Below, piece after piece: positions 18,348 to 26,522 of a DNA stretch of 64,000 bases. The first letter of the stretch is position 1. Every line of letters begins with the position of its first letter. The notes beneath the pieces are model-generated. The model saw only the letters and a list, made by a program, of their open reading frames with translations. It searched no databases and had not been told where the DNA came from. Source of the DNA: Sulfuritalea sp. Lineage in GTDB: Bacteria; Pseudomonadota; Gammaproteobacteria; Burkholderiales; Rhodocyclaceae. Made by a program: the position numbers and the translations under genes. The DNA is taken from positions 103,982 to 167,981 of the forward strand of contig JADJQA010000012.1 of the NCBI GenBank assembly GCA_016712985.1, read 5' to 3'.

Positions 18348-19763
18348 TCAAGCTACCAAGGGCTTGCGCACGGCTTTCCGGACCGCCCACGGGGCAGGCG
18401 CCCGCACCTTGTCCCACACCGGCGCTTCGAGCGTCAGCGCGAGCTGGCGCACCAGTTCCAGCATGCCCTCGTAACCAGCGTAGCCGAACTCGCGCTCCTG
18501 ATTGATGTCGAGGAAGGGAATGCGCGCCTTGAGCGCCGTGTAGAGATTGCGCCCGCCGGCGATCAGGATGTCCGCCCGATATTCCTTGAACGCATCGAGC
18601 AGCGCCTGGGGGCTGCCTTCGGTGATCATCCTGGCGTCCTCGCCCATGATCTCGCGGATGCGCGCCTTGTCTTCCTCGGTGGACTTTTTGGTGCCGGTCG
18701 CCACCACCGTCATGCCCAGATCCTGCAAGGCCGAGACCACCGACCACGACTTGACGCCGCCGGTGTACAGCAGCACGCGCTTGTCCTTCAGTCGCTCGGC
18801 CCAGGGCGCCAGCGCCGCGCGAATCCTGGCTTCCTCGCGGGCGATCATGGCTTCGGTGCGCCGCGTCAGGTCGGCGTCGCCGAACAGGCGGGCGAAATCT
18901 CGGAAGGCCTGCGAGGTATCGGTGATGCCGTAGAAGCTGCCCTCGAAGAAGGGCACACCGTAATCGTCCTCGAGCTTGCGCGCCACGTTCAGCAGCGCCT
19001 TGGCACAGACCACCATCGAGGCTTGCGCACGGTGCATGGTCTGCACCTCGGCGAAGCGCGCATCGCCCGACAGGCTGCCGATGATGCGCAGGCCCAGTTC
19101 GTCGAACAGCGGCGCCACATGCCAGAACTCGCCGGCGATGTTGTACTCGCCGATCAGGTTGACGTCATGCACCTTGATGCCGGGCCCGAGTTTGGCGATG
19201 GTCGACTCCGGCACCGGGTCCGGCTCGCGGGTGCCGATCACGTGGCGGAACATGGCTTCGCCGGCGATCCGGTTGCCGAGATTCTTGGTGCCGTAGAAGC
19301 CGGCGCAGTCGACCGGCACCACGGGCACGCCCCACAACTCGGTGGCGGCCTTGGCGACGGCTGCGATGTCGTCGCCGATCAGCGCCGTGACGCAGGTCGA
19401 ATAGAGGAACACGGCCGCCGGCCGATAGTCGTCGATGGCCTGCTTGATCGCGTGGAACAGCCGCTTCTCGCCGCGACCCATGATCACATCCTGCTCGGTG
19501 AGGTCGGTGGTCATGCCGATGCGATACAGCAGCGGGCCCGAGGATCGCGTGCCACGGTTGTCCCAGCTCGATCCGGCACAGGCGCTGGGGCCGTGCACGA
19601 TGTGCGCGACGTCGGCGATCGGCAGCAGGGCAATCTGCGCGCCGTCGAAAGAGCAGCCGCCGGCCGTGGCGCCGGGCTTGGTCTTGGCGCAGCCGGATTT
19701 CTCCTTCGTGTTGTGGGCGCAGGCGGGCTCGTTCAGCAGTTCGGCGATTTCGGCGGCTATCAT
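18348..19763 (-). CDS. nifE: Nitrogenase FeMo-cofactor scaffold protein NifE
   Basis: A 471-residue NifE. Diagnostic blocks: GGCSFDGAQIALLPIADVAHIVHGPSACAGSSWDNRG, YSTCVTALIGDD, GFYGTKNLGNRIAGEAMF, FFEGSFYGI, ILIAGGRNLY and FLDINQEREFGYAGY. NifE pairs with NifN in an alpha2-beta2 complex on which the FeMo-cofactor precursor matures before transfer to NifDK. Its N-terminal cysteines match cluster ligands of the family. The promoter region holds a good sigma-54 element and a NifA site. Unusually, nothing like nifN follows it; a toxin-antitoxin remnant does. Confidence 0.96.
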   Translation of the reverse strand: MIAAEIAELLNEPACAHNTKEKSGCAKTKPGATAGGCSFDGAQIALLPIADVAHIVHGPSACAGSSWDNRGTRSSGPLLYRIGMTTDLTEQDVIMGRGEKRLFHAIKQAIDDYRPAAVFLYSTCVTALIGDDIAAVAKAATELWGVPVVPVDCAGFYGTKNLGNRIAGEAMFRHVIGTREPDPVPESTIAKLGPGIKVHDVNLIGEYNIAGEFWHVAPLFDELGLRIIGSLSGDARFAEVQTMHRAQASMVVCAKALLNVARKLEDDYGVPFFEGSFYGITDTSQAFRDFARLFGDADLTRRTEAMIAREEARIRAALAPWAERLKDKRVLLYTGGVKSWSVVSALQDLGMTVVATGTKKSTEEDKARIREIMGEDARMITEGSPQALLDAFKEYRADILIAGGRNLYTALKARIPFLDINQEREFGYAGYEGMLELVRQLALTLEAPVWDKVRAPAPWAVRKAVRKPLVA

Positions 19764-19792
19764 GGTGGGCCCCAGGGAATTGCAGAGATACC

Positions 19793-19808
19793 CGCAAACC
19801 CCATGCCA
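19793..19808 (-). promoter_or_regulatory. Sigma-54 (-24/-12) promoter of nifE
   Basis: On the minus strand TGGCATGGGGTTTGCG: GG and GC are separated by exactly ten bases and both half-sites match the consensus TGGCAC-N5-TTGCA closely. Transcription would start about 20 bases before the nifE ATG at 19763. Confidence 0.8.
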
Positions 19809-19880
19809 GAACGCAAGTCATTGACTGCACACAGGAGTCGGCGCCGGCGGGACGGCGATGCGGCAGCCCGCACATTGTTT

Positions 19881-19896
19881 TGTGCGGTTTGCGACA
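19881..19896. promoter_or_regulatory. NifA upstream activator sequence
   Basis: TGT-GCGGTTTGCG-ACA, an exact match to the NifA consensus TGT-N10-ACA. It lies about 105 bases from the predicted nifE transcription start and about 75 bases from the nifQ one, so one site may serve both divergent promoters. Confidence 0.78.
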
Positions 19897-19937
19897 GGAC
19901 CGCTTGAGAACCCGCGCTGTTGCGCGGTGTGCCACGC

Positions 19938-19953
19938 TGGCACCCTTCGTGCA
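19938..19953 (+). promoter_or_regulatory. Sigma-54 (-24/-12) promoter-like element before nifQ
   Basis: TGGCACCCTTCGTGCA: a perfect -24 half TGGCAC and GC at the exact ten-base spacing. The -12 half (GTGCA) is weaker than TTGCA. The predicted start of transcription falls only about two bases before the nifQ ATG, which would make the message nearly leaderless. Confidence 0.6.
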
Positions 19954-19965
19954 TCGTCCGTCACC

Positions 19966-20544
19966 ATGAACGCCACCGACCTGCGCCCGCACCTGCTCAG
20001 CTTCGCCCGCTATCCGCATCTGCCTGAAACCCTGGCGCTGGCCGGCACCATTGCCCTTGCGCCGCACCGCCGGGGACCGTGGCGCGCGCCGGTGGCCGGG
20101 CTCGGCCGCAACGAACTGGATGGCCTGCTCGTAACCTATTTCCCGGCAGCCGAACCGCTGCGTCCGCTCCTGCATGTCTGGCGCGAGGAAGCCGAGGCCG
20201 CAGCCCGTGACGGCATCGACGAGTTCGACGACCTGGTCGCGCTGCTGCTCGCGCACCAGACCACCACCGCGCCCGATTCGCGCTGGCTGGCCCATGCCAT
20301 CGCCACCGCCAGCATGGCCGACCACCATCTCTGGCAGGATCTCGGCCTGCCCAGCCGCGTCGAGCTCAACGCCCTGATGCATACCCGCTTCACCGCCCTG
20401 AAACTGAATAACGCCGGCGACATGAAGTGGAAGAAATTCTTCTACCGCCAGCTGTGCGAGCAGGCCGAGGTGCTGATCTGCAAGTCTCCGAGTTGCGCGG
20501 CGTGTTGCGATTACGACGTATGCTTCGGCCCGGAAACGGGCTAG
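19966..20544 (+). CDS. nifQ: Molybdenum donor protein NifQ
   Basis: A 192-residue NifQ with the family's cysteine motif C-X4-C-X2-C-X5-C at the end (CKSPSCAACCDYDVCFG), which carries an Fe-Mo-S cluster and donates molybdenum to the NifEN/NifH complex. Other family blocks: RNELDGLLVTYFP, EFDDLVALLL, WLAHAIATASMADHHLWQDLGL and MKWKKFFYRQLCE. ATG 19966 follows a sigma-54-like element. Placed between nifE and modE, it links nitrogenase assembly to molybdate uptake. Confidence 0.94.
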   Translation: MNATDLRPHLLSFARYPHLPETLALAGTIALAPHRRGPWRAPVAGLGRNELDGLLVTYFPAAEPLRPLLHVWREEAEAAARDGIDEFDDLVALLLAHQTTTAPDSRWLAHAIATASMADHHLWQDLGLPSRVELNALMHTRFTALKLNNAGDMKWKKFFYRQLCEQAEVLICKSPSCAACCDYDVCFGPETG

Positions 20545-20700
20545 AAAGAGTCTGACCACCACTTCCGCCGAAGTTGTCGACGGACAGCGCTATTGGTATG
20601 GGCTTATAGCGAAGCCCCCCTCAAGAAACCTCCAAAAGACAGCAGTGGAAACTCTGGCCTGCTATTTGCTGAATGCCCGTAAGAGAGCACTTATAGCCCG

Positions 20701-20724
20701 CGTTATGTCGTAAAGGTTACAACG
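20701..20724 (+). promoter_or_regulatory. Possible ModE-binding site before modE
   Basis: CGTTATGT ... TACAACG forms an imperfect inverted repeat ending at the modE start codon. ModE operators contain CGTTAT/ATAACG half-sites, so autoregulation is plausible. Only the left half is a good match. The rest of the 180-base gap after nifQ shows nothing recognisable. Confidence 0.35.
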
Positions 20725-21524
20725 ATGAAAGGGACAGAAACGAATGGAAGCAGCCGATCGCTGTGCGGCAATCACAAGGTCGACCGCGTCGCGCTGCTGG
20801 AAAAGTTGGCGGAGCGGGGCTCGATCACGGCCGCGGCCAAGGCATTGGGTGTTTCCTACAAGGGCGCTTGGGAAGCGATCGAGGCCCTCAACAACCTCTC
20901 GGACGCTCCGTTGGTGGAACGCACGGTCGGCGGCACCGGCGGCGGCGGTACACGACTGACGAAGCATGGCGAAAAGGTGCTGTCGCGCTGCTGCGCGACC
21001 TCGACACCGACTTCCAGGGATTCCTCGCCGCCATCGGTGGCGGCCGCGGCCGCTTCGACCGGTGCTACAATTATTTTCAACTCATGCGGAGATGGAATAT
21101 GAAGACCAGTGCGCGCAATCAGTTTCTCGGCACGGTGACGAAGACAACCCGCGGTGCCCTCAATAGCGAGGTCATTCTCGACATCGGCGGCGGCGACAGC
21201 CTCGCCTGCATTATCACCAACACCAGCCTCGACAACCTGGGCCTCGCGCCGGGTGTCGAAGCCTACGCCCTGATCAAGGCCTCGTGGGTGATCGTCACCA
21301 CCGACGAAAACATCAAGACCAGCGCCCGCAACCGGCTTTGCGGCGTGGTCTCGCGCTACGTCGAAGGCGCGGTGAATGGCGAGGTGATCATCGACCTGCC
21401 CGGAGGCAAGTCCATTGCTGCGATCATCACCAATGACAGCATGCAAAGCCTCGGCCTCAAGCAGGGCGTCCGCGCCTGCGCACTGATCAAGGCTTCCCAC
21501 ATCATCCTGGCCGTCAACTCCTGA
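20725..21524 (+). CDS. modE: Molybdate-responsive regulator ModE (frameshifted)
   Basis: About 266 residues, the length of E. coli ModE. The N-terminal winged helix-turn-helix (VALLEKLAERGSITAAAKALGVSYKGAWEAIEALNN) is followed by two Mop domains, SARNQFLGTVTKTTRGALNSEVILDI and SARNRLCGVVSRYVEGAVNGEVIIDL, each ending in ALIKAS. The Mop pair binds molybdate; the dimer represses mod genes and can act on other molybdenum genes. The frame breaks near 20980: GEK is followed in the next frame by GAVALLRDLDTD, and one extra G in the GG of AAAAGGTGC repairs it. modA follows 13 bases later. Confidence 0.85.
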
Positions 21525-21537
21525 AGGCGATTCCATC

Positions 21538-22278
21538 ATGAAAATGCGGCTGCTCCTCACTGCCCTCGCCGTTTCCACCGCCGCCCTCGCCGACGAAGTC
21601 CAGGTCGCCGTCGCCGCCAACTTCACCACGCCGGCCAAGCAAATCGCCGCCGATTTCGAGAAAGATACCGGGCACAAAGTTGCGCTTTCGTTCGGCGCCA
21701 CCGGCAAGTTTTACGCGCAGATCAAGAACGGAGCGCCCTTCGAGGTCCTGCTTTCGGCCGACGACACGACGCCCGCAAAGCTCGAAACCGAAGGCGCCGC
21801 TGTCGCCGGTACGCGCTTCACCTATGCCACCGGCCGCCTGGTGCTTTGGTCGGCCAAACCCGGCTATGTCGACAACAAGGGTGAGGTCCTGGCGAAGGGC
21901 GAGTTCAGGCACCTTTCCATCGCCAGCCCGAAGCTGGCGCCTTACGGCGCCGCGGCCGTCGAGGTGCTTACCGCGATGAAGCTGATCGATCTTGTGCAGC
22001 CGAAATTCGTCCAGGCAGAGAACATCGCGCAGGCGTATCAGTTCGTCGCAACCGGCAATGCCGAACTGGGCTTCGTAGCCCTCTCCCAGGTCTTCAAGGA
22101 CGGCAGGATCGCCGAAGGTTCGGCGTGGATCGTTCCCGCCACGCTGCACCAGCCGATCAGGCAGGACGCAGTACTGCTGGAGAAGGGTCGCAGCAAGCCC
22201 GCCGCCGAGGCCTGGCTAAGGTATCTCAAGAGCGACAAGGCGAAGGCGGTCATCAAGTCCTTCGGCTACGAGGTCTGA
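21538..22278 (+). CDS. modA: Molybdate ABC transporter, periplasmic binding protein ModA
   Basis: A 246-residue ModA with a short signal peptide (MKMRLLLTALAVSTAALA) and family blocks VAVAANFTTPAKQIAADFEKDTGHKV, SFGATGKFYAQIKNGAPFEVLLSADD, TYATGRLVLWS and ATGNAELGFVALSQV. It binds molybdate or tungstate for the ModBC importer. Its partner modB is not next to it but 6.9 kb away, behind an inserted block of toxin-antitoxin and restriction genes. Confidence 0.94.
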   Translation: MKMRLLLTALAVSTAALADEVQVAVAANFTTPAKQIAADFEKDTGHKVALSFGATGKFYAQIKNGAPFEVLLSADDTTPAKLETEGAAVAGTRFTYATGRLVLWSAKPGYVDNKGEVLAKGEFRHLSIASPKLAPYGAAAVEVLTAMKLIDLVQPKFVQAENIAQAYQFVATGNAELGFVALSQVFKDGRIAEGSAWIVPATLHQPIRQDAVLLEKGRSKPAAEAWLRYLKSDKAKAVIKSFGYEV

Positions 22279-22388
22279 GGCGAAGATCGCCATCGTCACC
22301 CCGCCATACAGGTGGTGAGACCTGTTCGCCCGCGAATGAAACCGGCCAGGTATGTACTGATGGATATACTGCTGTCAGGAGGCTGGCC

Positions 22389-22712
22389 ATGACAGAAACC
22401 CGTACCGCAAAACTGTTCAACAAAGGAGCCGGCCAGGCGGTTCGCCTGCCCACCGAGTTTCGTTTCGAAGATGCCAAGGTCTTCATCAGCCGCGATGAGG
22501 CGACGGGCGATGTGCGGCTCTCGGCTCGGCACCCCAACTGGAGCGAATTCTTCGAACTGGTCCACTCGCTCGATCTACCGGACGATTTCATGAGCGAGCG
22601 GCCCATGAATGCGCCGATTTCTAAATGCAGCCAAGAAGTGGCAAACTCTCGCCCGCACCTGAAGCATGCATCCGAAGGAGACGGCCCTGAACCTGGTCGA
22701 ACGCACATTTGA
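22389..22712 (+). CDS. Orphan VapB-type antitoxin with unusual tail
   Basis: The first 70 or so residues are a VapB antitoxin: TRTAKLFNKGAGQAVRLPTEFRFEDAKVFISRDEATGDVRL and LDLPDDFMSER. No vapC follows. The frame instead runs on through 35 further residues and ends at 22712, overlapping the start of the next gene. The extension is probably read-through after loss of the toxin. AGGAGG at 22377 precedes ATG 22389, and GTAT...ATAC symmetry lies further upstream. Confidence 0.65.
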   Translation: MTETRTAKLFNKGAGQAVRLPTEFRFEDAKVFISRDEATGDVRLSARHPNWSEFFELVHSLDLPDDFMSERPMNAPISKCSQEVANSRPHLKHASEGDGPEPGRTHI

Positions 22713-23634
22713 ACTGAGAGGGACTGAAGGCTTGGGCGCCAAACCGCGTCCGGAGCTTATCGGGCCTGTGCTGGGCAAGGTACATGAGACCCTGCTGGCT
22801 TCCGTTCGCATGGGCTTTCTGCATTCGAGCCGAACCCGTGGCAGGGTGCCCGGTATTCTGCGTCGTGCCGCCGAGGTGCGTTATCTGGGCCATGAGGGCG
22901 GCGCGGACGACTCGACCGTCCTGCACTTCGAAGTACCGCAATTCGGCAGCGTTGCCGAGGAGTTGTTTGCCCAGGGCCAGCTTTGGGATATCGGCCCAAA
23001 ACCCGAGCAAACCGCCTTCGACCTGCTGTCGGAGTCCTTGCATGACATCAGGCTGATGGCCAAGGACAGCGGGCGATACGATCACGCGATGCTCGGCCAG
23101 TTTGCCGGTTACCGCCGACTGCTGCGCGATGGCCTGAATTCCATAGTCCTGCCCGATCCGCGAACGCAGGAGACCGAAGCGATCGACGAACCGCTCAGCG
23201 CCGCCGCCAGCGCGCTGTTCCGCGCGACGCCGCCGACACGACGCGTACGGATTTGCGGCAGGCTGGATGCGCTTGGCGTCAGCCGGAAACTCCTGGGCCT
23301 GGTGCTGGAGGATGCCACCAATGTCACCGCGCTCTGGACGCTGGATGGCATCGTCGATCTGGCCAACTTCCTCGACCAGCAAGTGGTCATCGAAGGCTTG
23401 GCCGAGTTCCGGCCCTCGGGAAGCTTGCTGCGTATCGACGCGGATGCCATCCGGACGGCCGGTGCGGGGGACTCGGCATTCGCCACTTTGCCGATGCCGG
23501 AAATTCAGCGCAGCTACCAGCAAGCGGCGGCCGCCGTTCGTCTGGGCCACAAGCCCTATGCCGCAATTTATGGCCTGATCCCCGCCGACGAATCGGACGA
23601 GGAATTCACCGCCGCCGTAGAAGCCATGTGCTGA
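22666..23634 (+). CDS. Unknown 322-residue protein paired with a PIN toxin
   Basis: I do not recognise this protein. It is 322 residues, soluble by appearance, with no signal peptide or membrane segment. An N-terminal part (LNLVERTFELRGTEGL, GKVHETLLASVRMGFLHSSR) is followed by a central part (FDLLSESLHDIRLMAKDSGRYDHAMLGQF) and a C-terminal region (ICGRLDALGVSRKLLGLVLEDATNVTALW ... VVIEGLAEFRPSGSLLRIDADAI) that looks beta-rich, as in OB-fold or nucleic-acid-binding domains. It overlaps the PIN gene by one base (TGATG), so it is probably the antitoxin or partner. Much larger than ordinary VapB proteins. Confidence 0.6.
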   Translation: MHPKETALNLVERTFELRGTEGLGAKPRPELIGPVLGKVHETLLASVRMGFLHSSRTRGRVPGILRRAAEVRYLGHEGGADDSTVLHFEVPQFGSVAEELFAQGQLWDIGPKPEQTAFDLLSESLHDIRLMAKDSGRYDHAMLGQFAGYRRLLRDGLNSIVLPDPRTQETEAIDEPLSAAASALFRATPPTRRVRICGRLDALGVSRKLLGLVLEDATNVTALWTLDGIVDLANFLDQQVVIEGLAEFRPSGSLLRIDADAIRTAGAGDSAFATLPMPEIQRSYQQAAAAVRLGHKPYAAIYGLIPADESDEEFTAAVEAMC

Positions 23635-24095
23635 TGCAGCCCGCGAAGACCTGGCTGCTCGATACCGGAATACTGTTGCACTGGATTCGCGCCAGCAAGG
23701 CGGCCGAAGCCATCGACGCCCAATTTCATCTGCGGGAATCTTCCTTTCGTCCGTTGATCTGCGTCGTCAGCCTGGGTGAAATCGAAGCCTTTGCCCGCAA
23801 CAGGAATTGGGGCCAGGGAAAGCGCGACACCCTGAAGAACCTTAAGAAGGAACTGGTGACCGTCGATATCTCCGACGCGCGGGTGATCGACGCCTACGCC
23901 GATATCAGCTCGCTGGCAAGGACCAAAGGCTGGTCGATATTCCAGGGCAAGAACGATCTCTGGATTGCCGCCGCGGCCCGAGTGACGAGTGCCACACTGA
24001 TCACCACCAACAACCGGGACTTTCGCCCTCTGCGGGACGATGCACAACTCGACGCGGTGCTGGTCGATCCCCATACCGGCCAGCAACTCACCTGA
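23634..24095 (+). CDS. PIN-domain ribonuclease, VapC-like
   Basis: A 153-residue PIN protein: TWLLDTGILLHWIR with the first aspartate, CVVSLGEIEAFARN with the glutamate, and KNDLWIAAAARVTSATLITTNNRDFRPL with the C-terminal aspartates. The active site appears complete. Its ATG overlaps the stop of the 322-residue gene. Together they form a two-gene toxin-antitoxin-like unit just before the type III methyltransferase. Confidence 0.82.
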   Translation: MQPAKTWLLDTGILLHWIRASKAAEAIDAQFHLRESSFRPLICVVSLGEIEAFARNRNWGQGKRDTLKNLKKELVTVDISDARVIDAYADISSLARTKGWSIFQGKNDLWIAAAARVTSATLITTNNRDFRPLRDDAQLDAVLVDPHTGQQLT

Positions 24096-24131
24096 CCACC
24101 GTAGCCTGATTCCTCCGGAAAGTATTGACCC

Positions 24132-25740
24132 ATGCCGACGTTGAACTGGATAGGCAAGGACGCCGTCGTCAAGCACCACAAGGACGTGCCCTACCGCCTG
24201 CTCGAACCGGTGCCGGAGCTCTCATGCGGCGAGTCGAACAGCGGCAATCTCATCGTCCAGGGCGACAACCTGCACGCCCTCAAGGCCCTGCTGCCGCGCT
24301 ACGCCGGACAGGTGAAGTGCATCTACATCGACCCGCCCTACAACACCGGAAACGAAGGCTGGGCCTACAACGACAACGTCAACAGCCCGAAGATACGCAA
24401 GTGGCTGGGCGAAGTGGTCGGCAAGGAAGGCGAAACCCTGGATCGGCATGACCGCTGGCTGTGCATGATGTATCCGCGGCTGGTGTTGTTGAGGCAGTTT
24501 CTGCGCGACGATGGGGCGATCTTCGTGTCGATTGATGATAACGAAGTGGCGACGCTGCGGCTGTTGATGGACGAGATTTTGGGGCAACGCAAACTTTCTG
24601 GCGCACTTTGGTGGCAGAAGGCCTACACAGCCCCGAATAAGCAAGCGGGATTGCCGGATCACGACCACGTCCTTGCTTATGGAAATCAACGCAGTTCGCC
24701 AAAACTTCTTCGATTTGAAACCAAAGCGGCGCCAGTTCAACAAGAATCCCGATGGAGACGAGCGGCGGCCCGTGGAAACAGGGCAGCGCCCCAGGACGCG
24801 GGGTGAGTTCAGAGAACGCGACTTACTCCGATGGCAACACTGAAGTTGCCGAGGTCCGGCCGTTCCAAAGGCACGTTGGCGAGGCCAGCGAGTTATTCTT
24901 GACATTCAATTGAGGAGAATCGAATCTGGTGGGGAAGGACGGCAAAGGACATTTCCAATGGAGAAGAAGTTTCTTTCGGAGGTGAAGGAAGGCGTCGTCA
25001 ATCAAACATGGTGGCCTTACGAAGATTTGGGCATCACCCCGAAGCCAACCGCCGAAATGAAAGAATTGCTTGGTGGAGGAATCGTCCTTTCGATACTCCC
25101 AAACCGACGCCTTCTCCAGCGCATCCTGCAAATCGCCACCGACAGGACTCCCTGATTCTCGATAGCTTTGCAGGAAGCGGCACCAGCGGCCATGCGGTAC
25201 TGAAGCAGAACGCCGAGGACGGCGGCAAGCGCCGTTTCATCCTCGTCGAAATGGACGAGAAGATCGCCGCCAACGTCACCGCAGAGCGCGTGCGACGGGT
25301 CGCCAAGGGATACACCAGCGCCAAGGAAAACGTGGTCGCAGGACTCGGCGGCGGCTTCCAGTTCTGCACCCTCTCGCCAGAACCGCTCTTCACACCAGAA
25401 GGCCAGATTCGCCCCGATGTGAGCTTCGCCCAACTCGCCGAGTTCGTCTGGTTCATCGAAACCGGTAGCGGGAAAGAGACTGGGCGCTGGCGACACCGCG
25501 AAATTCGATTCGCCGCTGCTGGGCGTCTTCGAGGGACGCGCCATCTACCTGCTCTACAACGGCATCCTCAAGGACCACTCGCTGGCGGGCGGCAATGTGC
25601 TGACGGGGCCGGTCTACGAACTGCTGCCCCGGCACGACGGGCCGAAAGTGGTCTATGCCGCGGCCTCCCGTCTGGGCGCCCCCCGCCTGGCGCGCGAGCG
25701 CATCGTGTTCAAGCAGACGCCTTACGCGCTGGAGCTTTGA
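24132..25740 (+). pseudogene. Type III-like adenine DNA methyltransferase (Mod), at least four frameshifts
   Basis: A beta-class N6-adenine methyltransferase of about 535 residues. Target-recognition-side motifs come first: NLIVQGDNLHALKALLP and CIYIDPPYNTGNE (motif IV, DPPY). Then, in other frames, FLSEVKEGVVNQTWWPYED, and LILDSFAGSGTSGHAVL (motif I, FAGSGT) with RFILVEMDE. The C-terminal part (FEGRAIYLLYNGILKDHSL ... ERIVFKQTPYALEL) ends at 25740. Frame changes lie near 24740, 24900-25010, 25130-25155 and 25490. It would modify the sites cut by the Res subunit encoded downstream. The large number of shifts in the middle argues for a region of poor sequence or real decay. Confidence 0.75.
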
Positions 25741-25743
25741 TCG

Positions 25744-26268
25744 ATGAGCAAAGCGCCGCGCATATTGATGATTGCTGGACCGAACGGTGCGGGCAAGACC
25801 ACGTTCGCCCGTGAATTTCTGCCGCAGGAGGCGAGTTGTCCAATCTTCGTCAACGCCGACCTGATCGCCGCCGGGCTGGCGCCCTTCGCTCCCGAGAGCG
25901 AGGCAATTCGGGCGGGGCGGCTGATGCTGGCGGAAATCGGGCGGCATTTCGCGGCACGCGACAGTTTCGCCTTCGAGACGACCCTGGCGGGACGCGGCTA
26001 CCTGCGCTCGATCAGGCGCTGGCAAGCCGCCGGCTATCGGGTGAAGCTGCTGTTCCTGTCGCTGCAATATCCGGAAGAGGCCATTGCACGTGTCGCCGAG
26101 CGGGTGCGGCAAGGCGGCCACGACGTGCCGGAGGAAACCATCCGGCGGCGATTCCAAGCCGGCATCGCCAACTTCCACGCCTTGTATGCGCCGCTGGTCG
26201 ATGCCTGGGTCTGGTACGACAACACCCTCAGCGAACCGCTTGTGCTGGATTGGAGCGAAAAGTCATGA
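25744..26268 (+). CDS. Zeta-toxin-like P-loop kinase
   Basis: A 174-residue P-loop protein: Walker A MIAGPNGAGKTTFAREFLP, FVNADLIAAGLAP, FAFETTLAGRGYL and VKLLFLSLQYPEEAIARVAERVRQGGHDVPEETIRRRF. This is the zeta-toxin/AAA_33 pattern; true zeta toxins phosphorylate UDP-GlcNAc or related sugars. It starts 3 bases after the methyltransferase gene and overlaps the next small gene by 4 bases. Position inside a mod-res pair suggests an accessory stabilisation or defence function. Whether it is toxic cannot be told from sequence. Confidence 0.8.
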   Translation: MSKAPRILMIAGPNGAGKTTFAREFLPQEASCPIFVNADLIAAGLAPFAPESEAIRAGRLMLAEIGRHFAARDSFAFETTLAGRGYLRSIRRWQAAGYRVKLLFLSLQYPEEAIARVAERVRQGGHDVPEETIRRRFQAGIANFHALYAPLVDAWVWYDNTLSEPLVLDWSEKS

Positions 26269-26522
26269 GCCCACGGCCCCTGGAAATGTCGGACGATCCC
26301 GATCTTCGTTTGTCCCTGCCGGCGATGCGGCGAGCGGCACATCGGGCGCGCGAGATTGCCCGCCAAACCAATACTTTTGTCATTGTCGGCGAACTCGGTC
26401 GCGTGCTGCGTATTTCACCGGAAGACCTGGACCGCATCGAAGCGGAGCGGAGGACGCCGGCCTATCTGGCGGGCGAAGCCACGGCCGCCTACACGGTGGA
26501 CAAAACAGGCGGTGGCAAGTGA
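26265..26522 (+). CDS. Small partner of the zeta-like kinase, putative antitoxin
   Basis: An 85-residue basic-acidic protein (LPAMRRAAHRAREIARQTNTFVIVGELGRVLRISPEDLDRIEAERR) with no known domain that I can name. Start ATG 26265 overlaps the zeta-like gene (ATGA). Its stop overlaps the GTG start of res by 4 bases (GTGA), so all three are translationally coupled. By size and place it is the likely antitoxin or adaptor of the kinase; this is inference. Confidence 0.6.
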   Translation: MSPRPLEMSDDPDLRLSLPAMRRAAHRAREIARQTNTFVIVGELGRVLRISPEDLDRIEAERRTPAYLAGEATAAYTVDKTGGGK

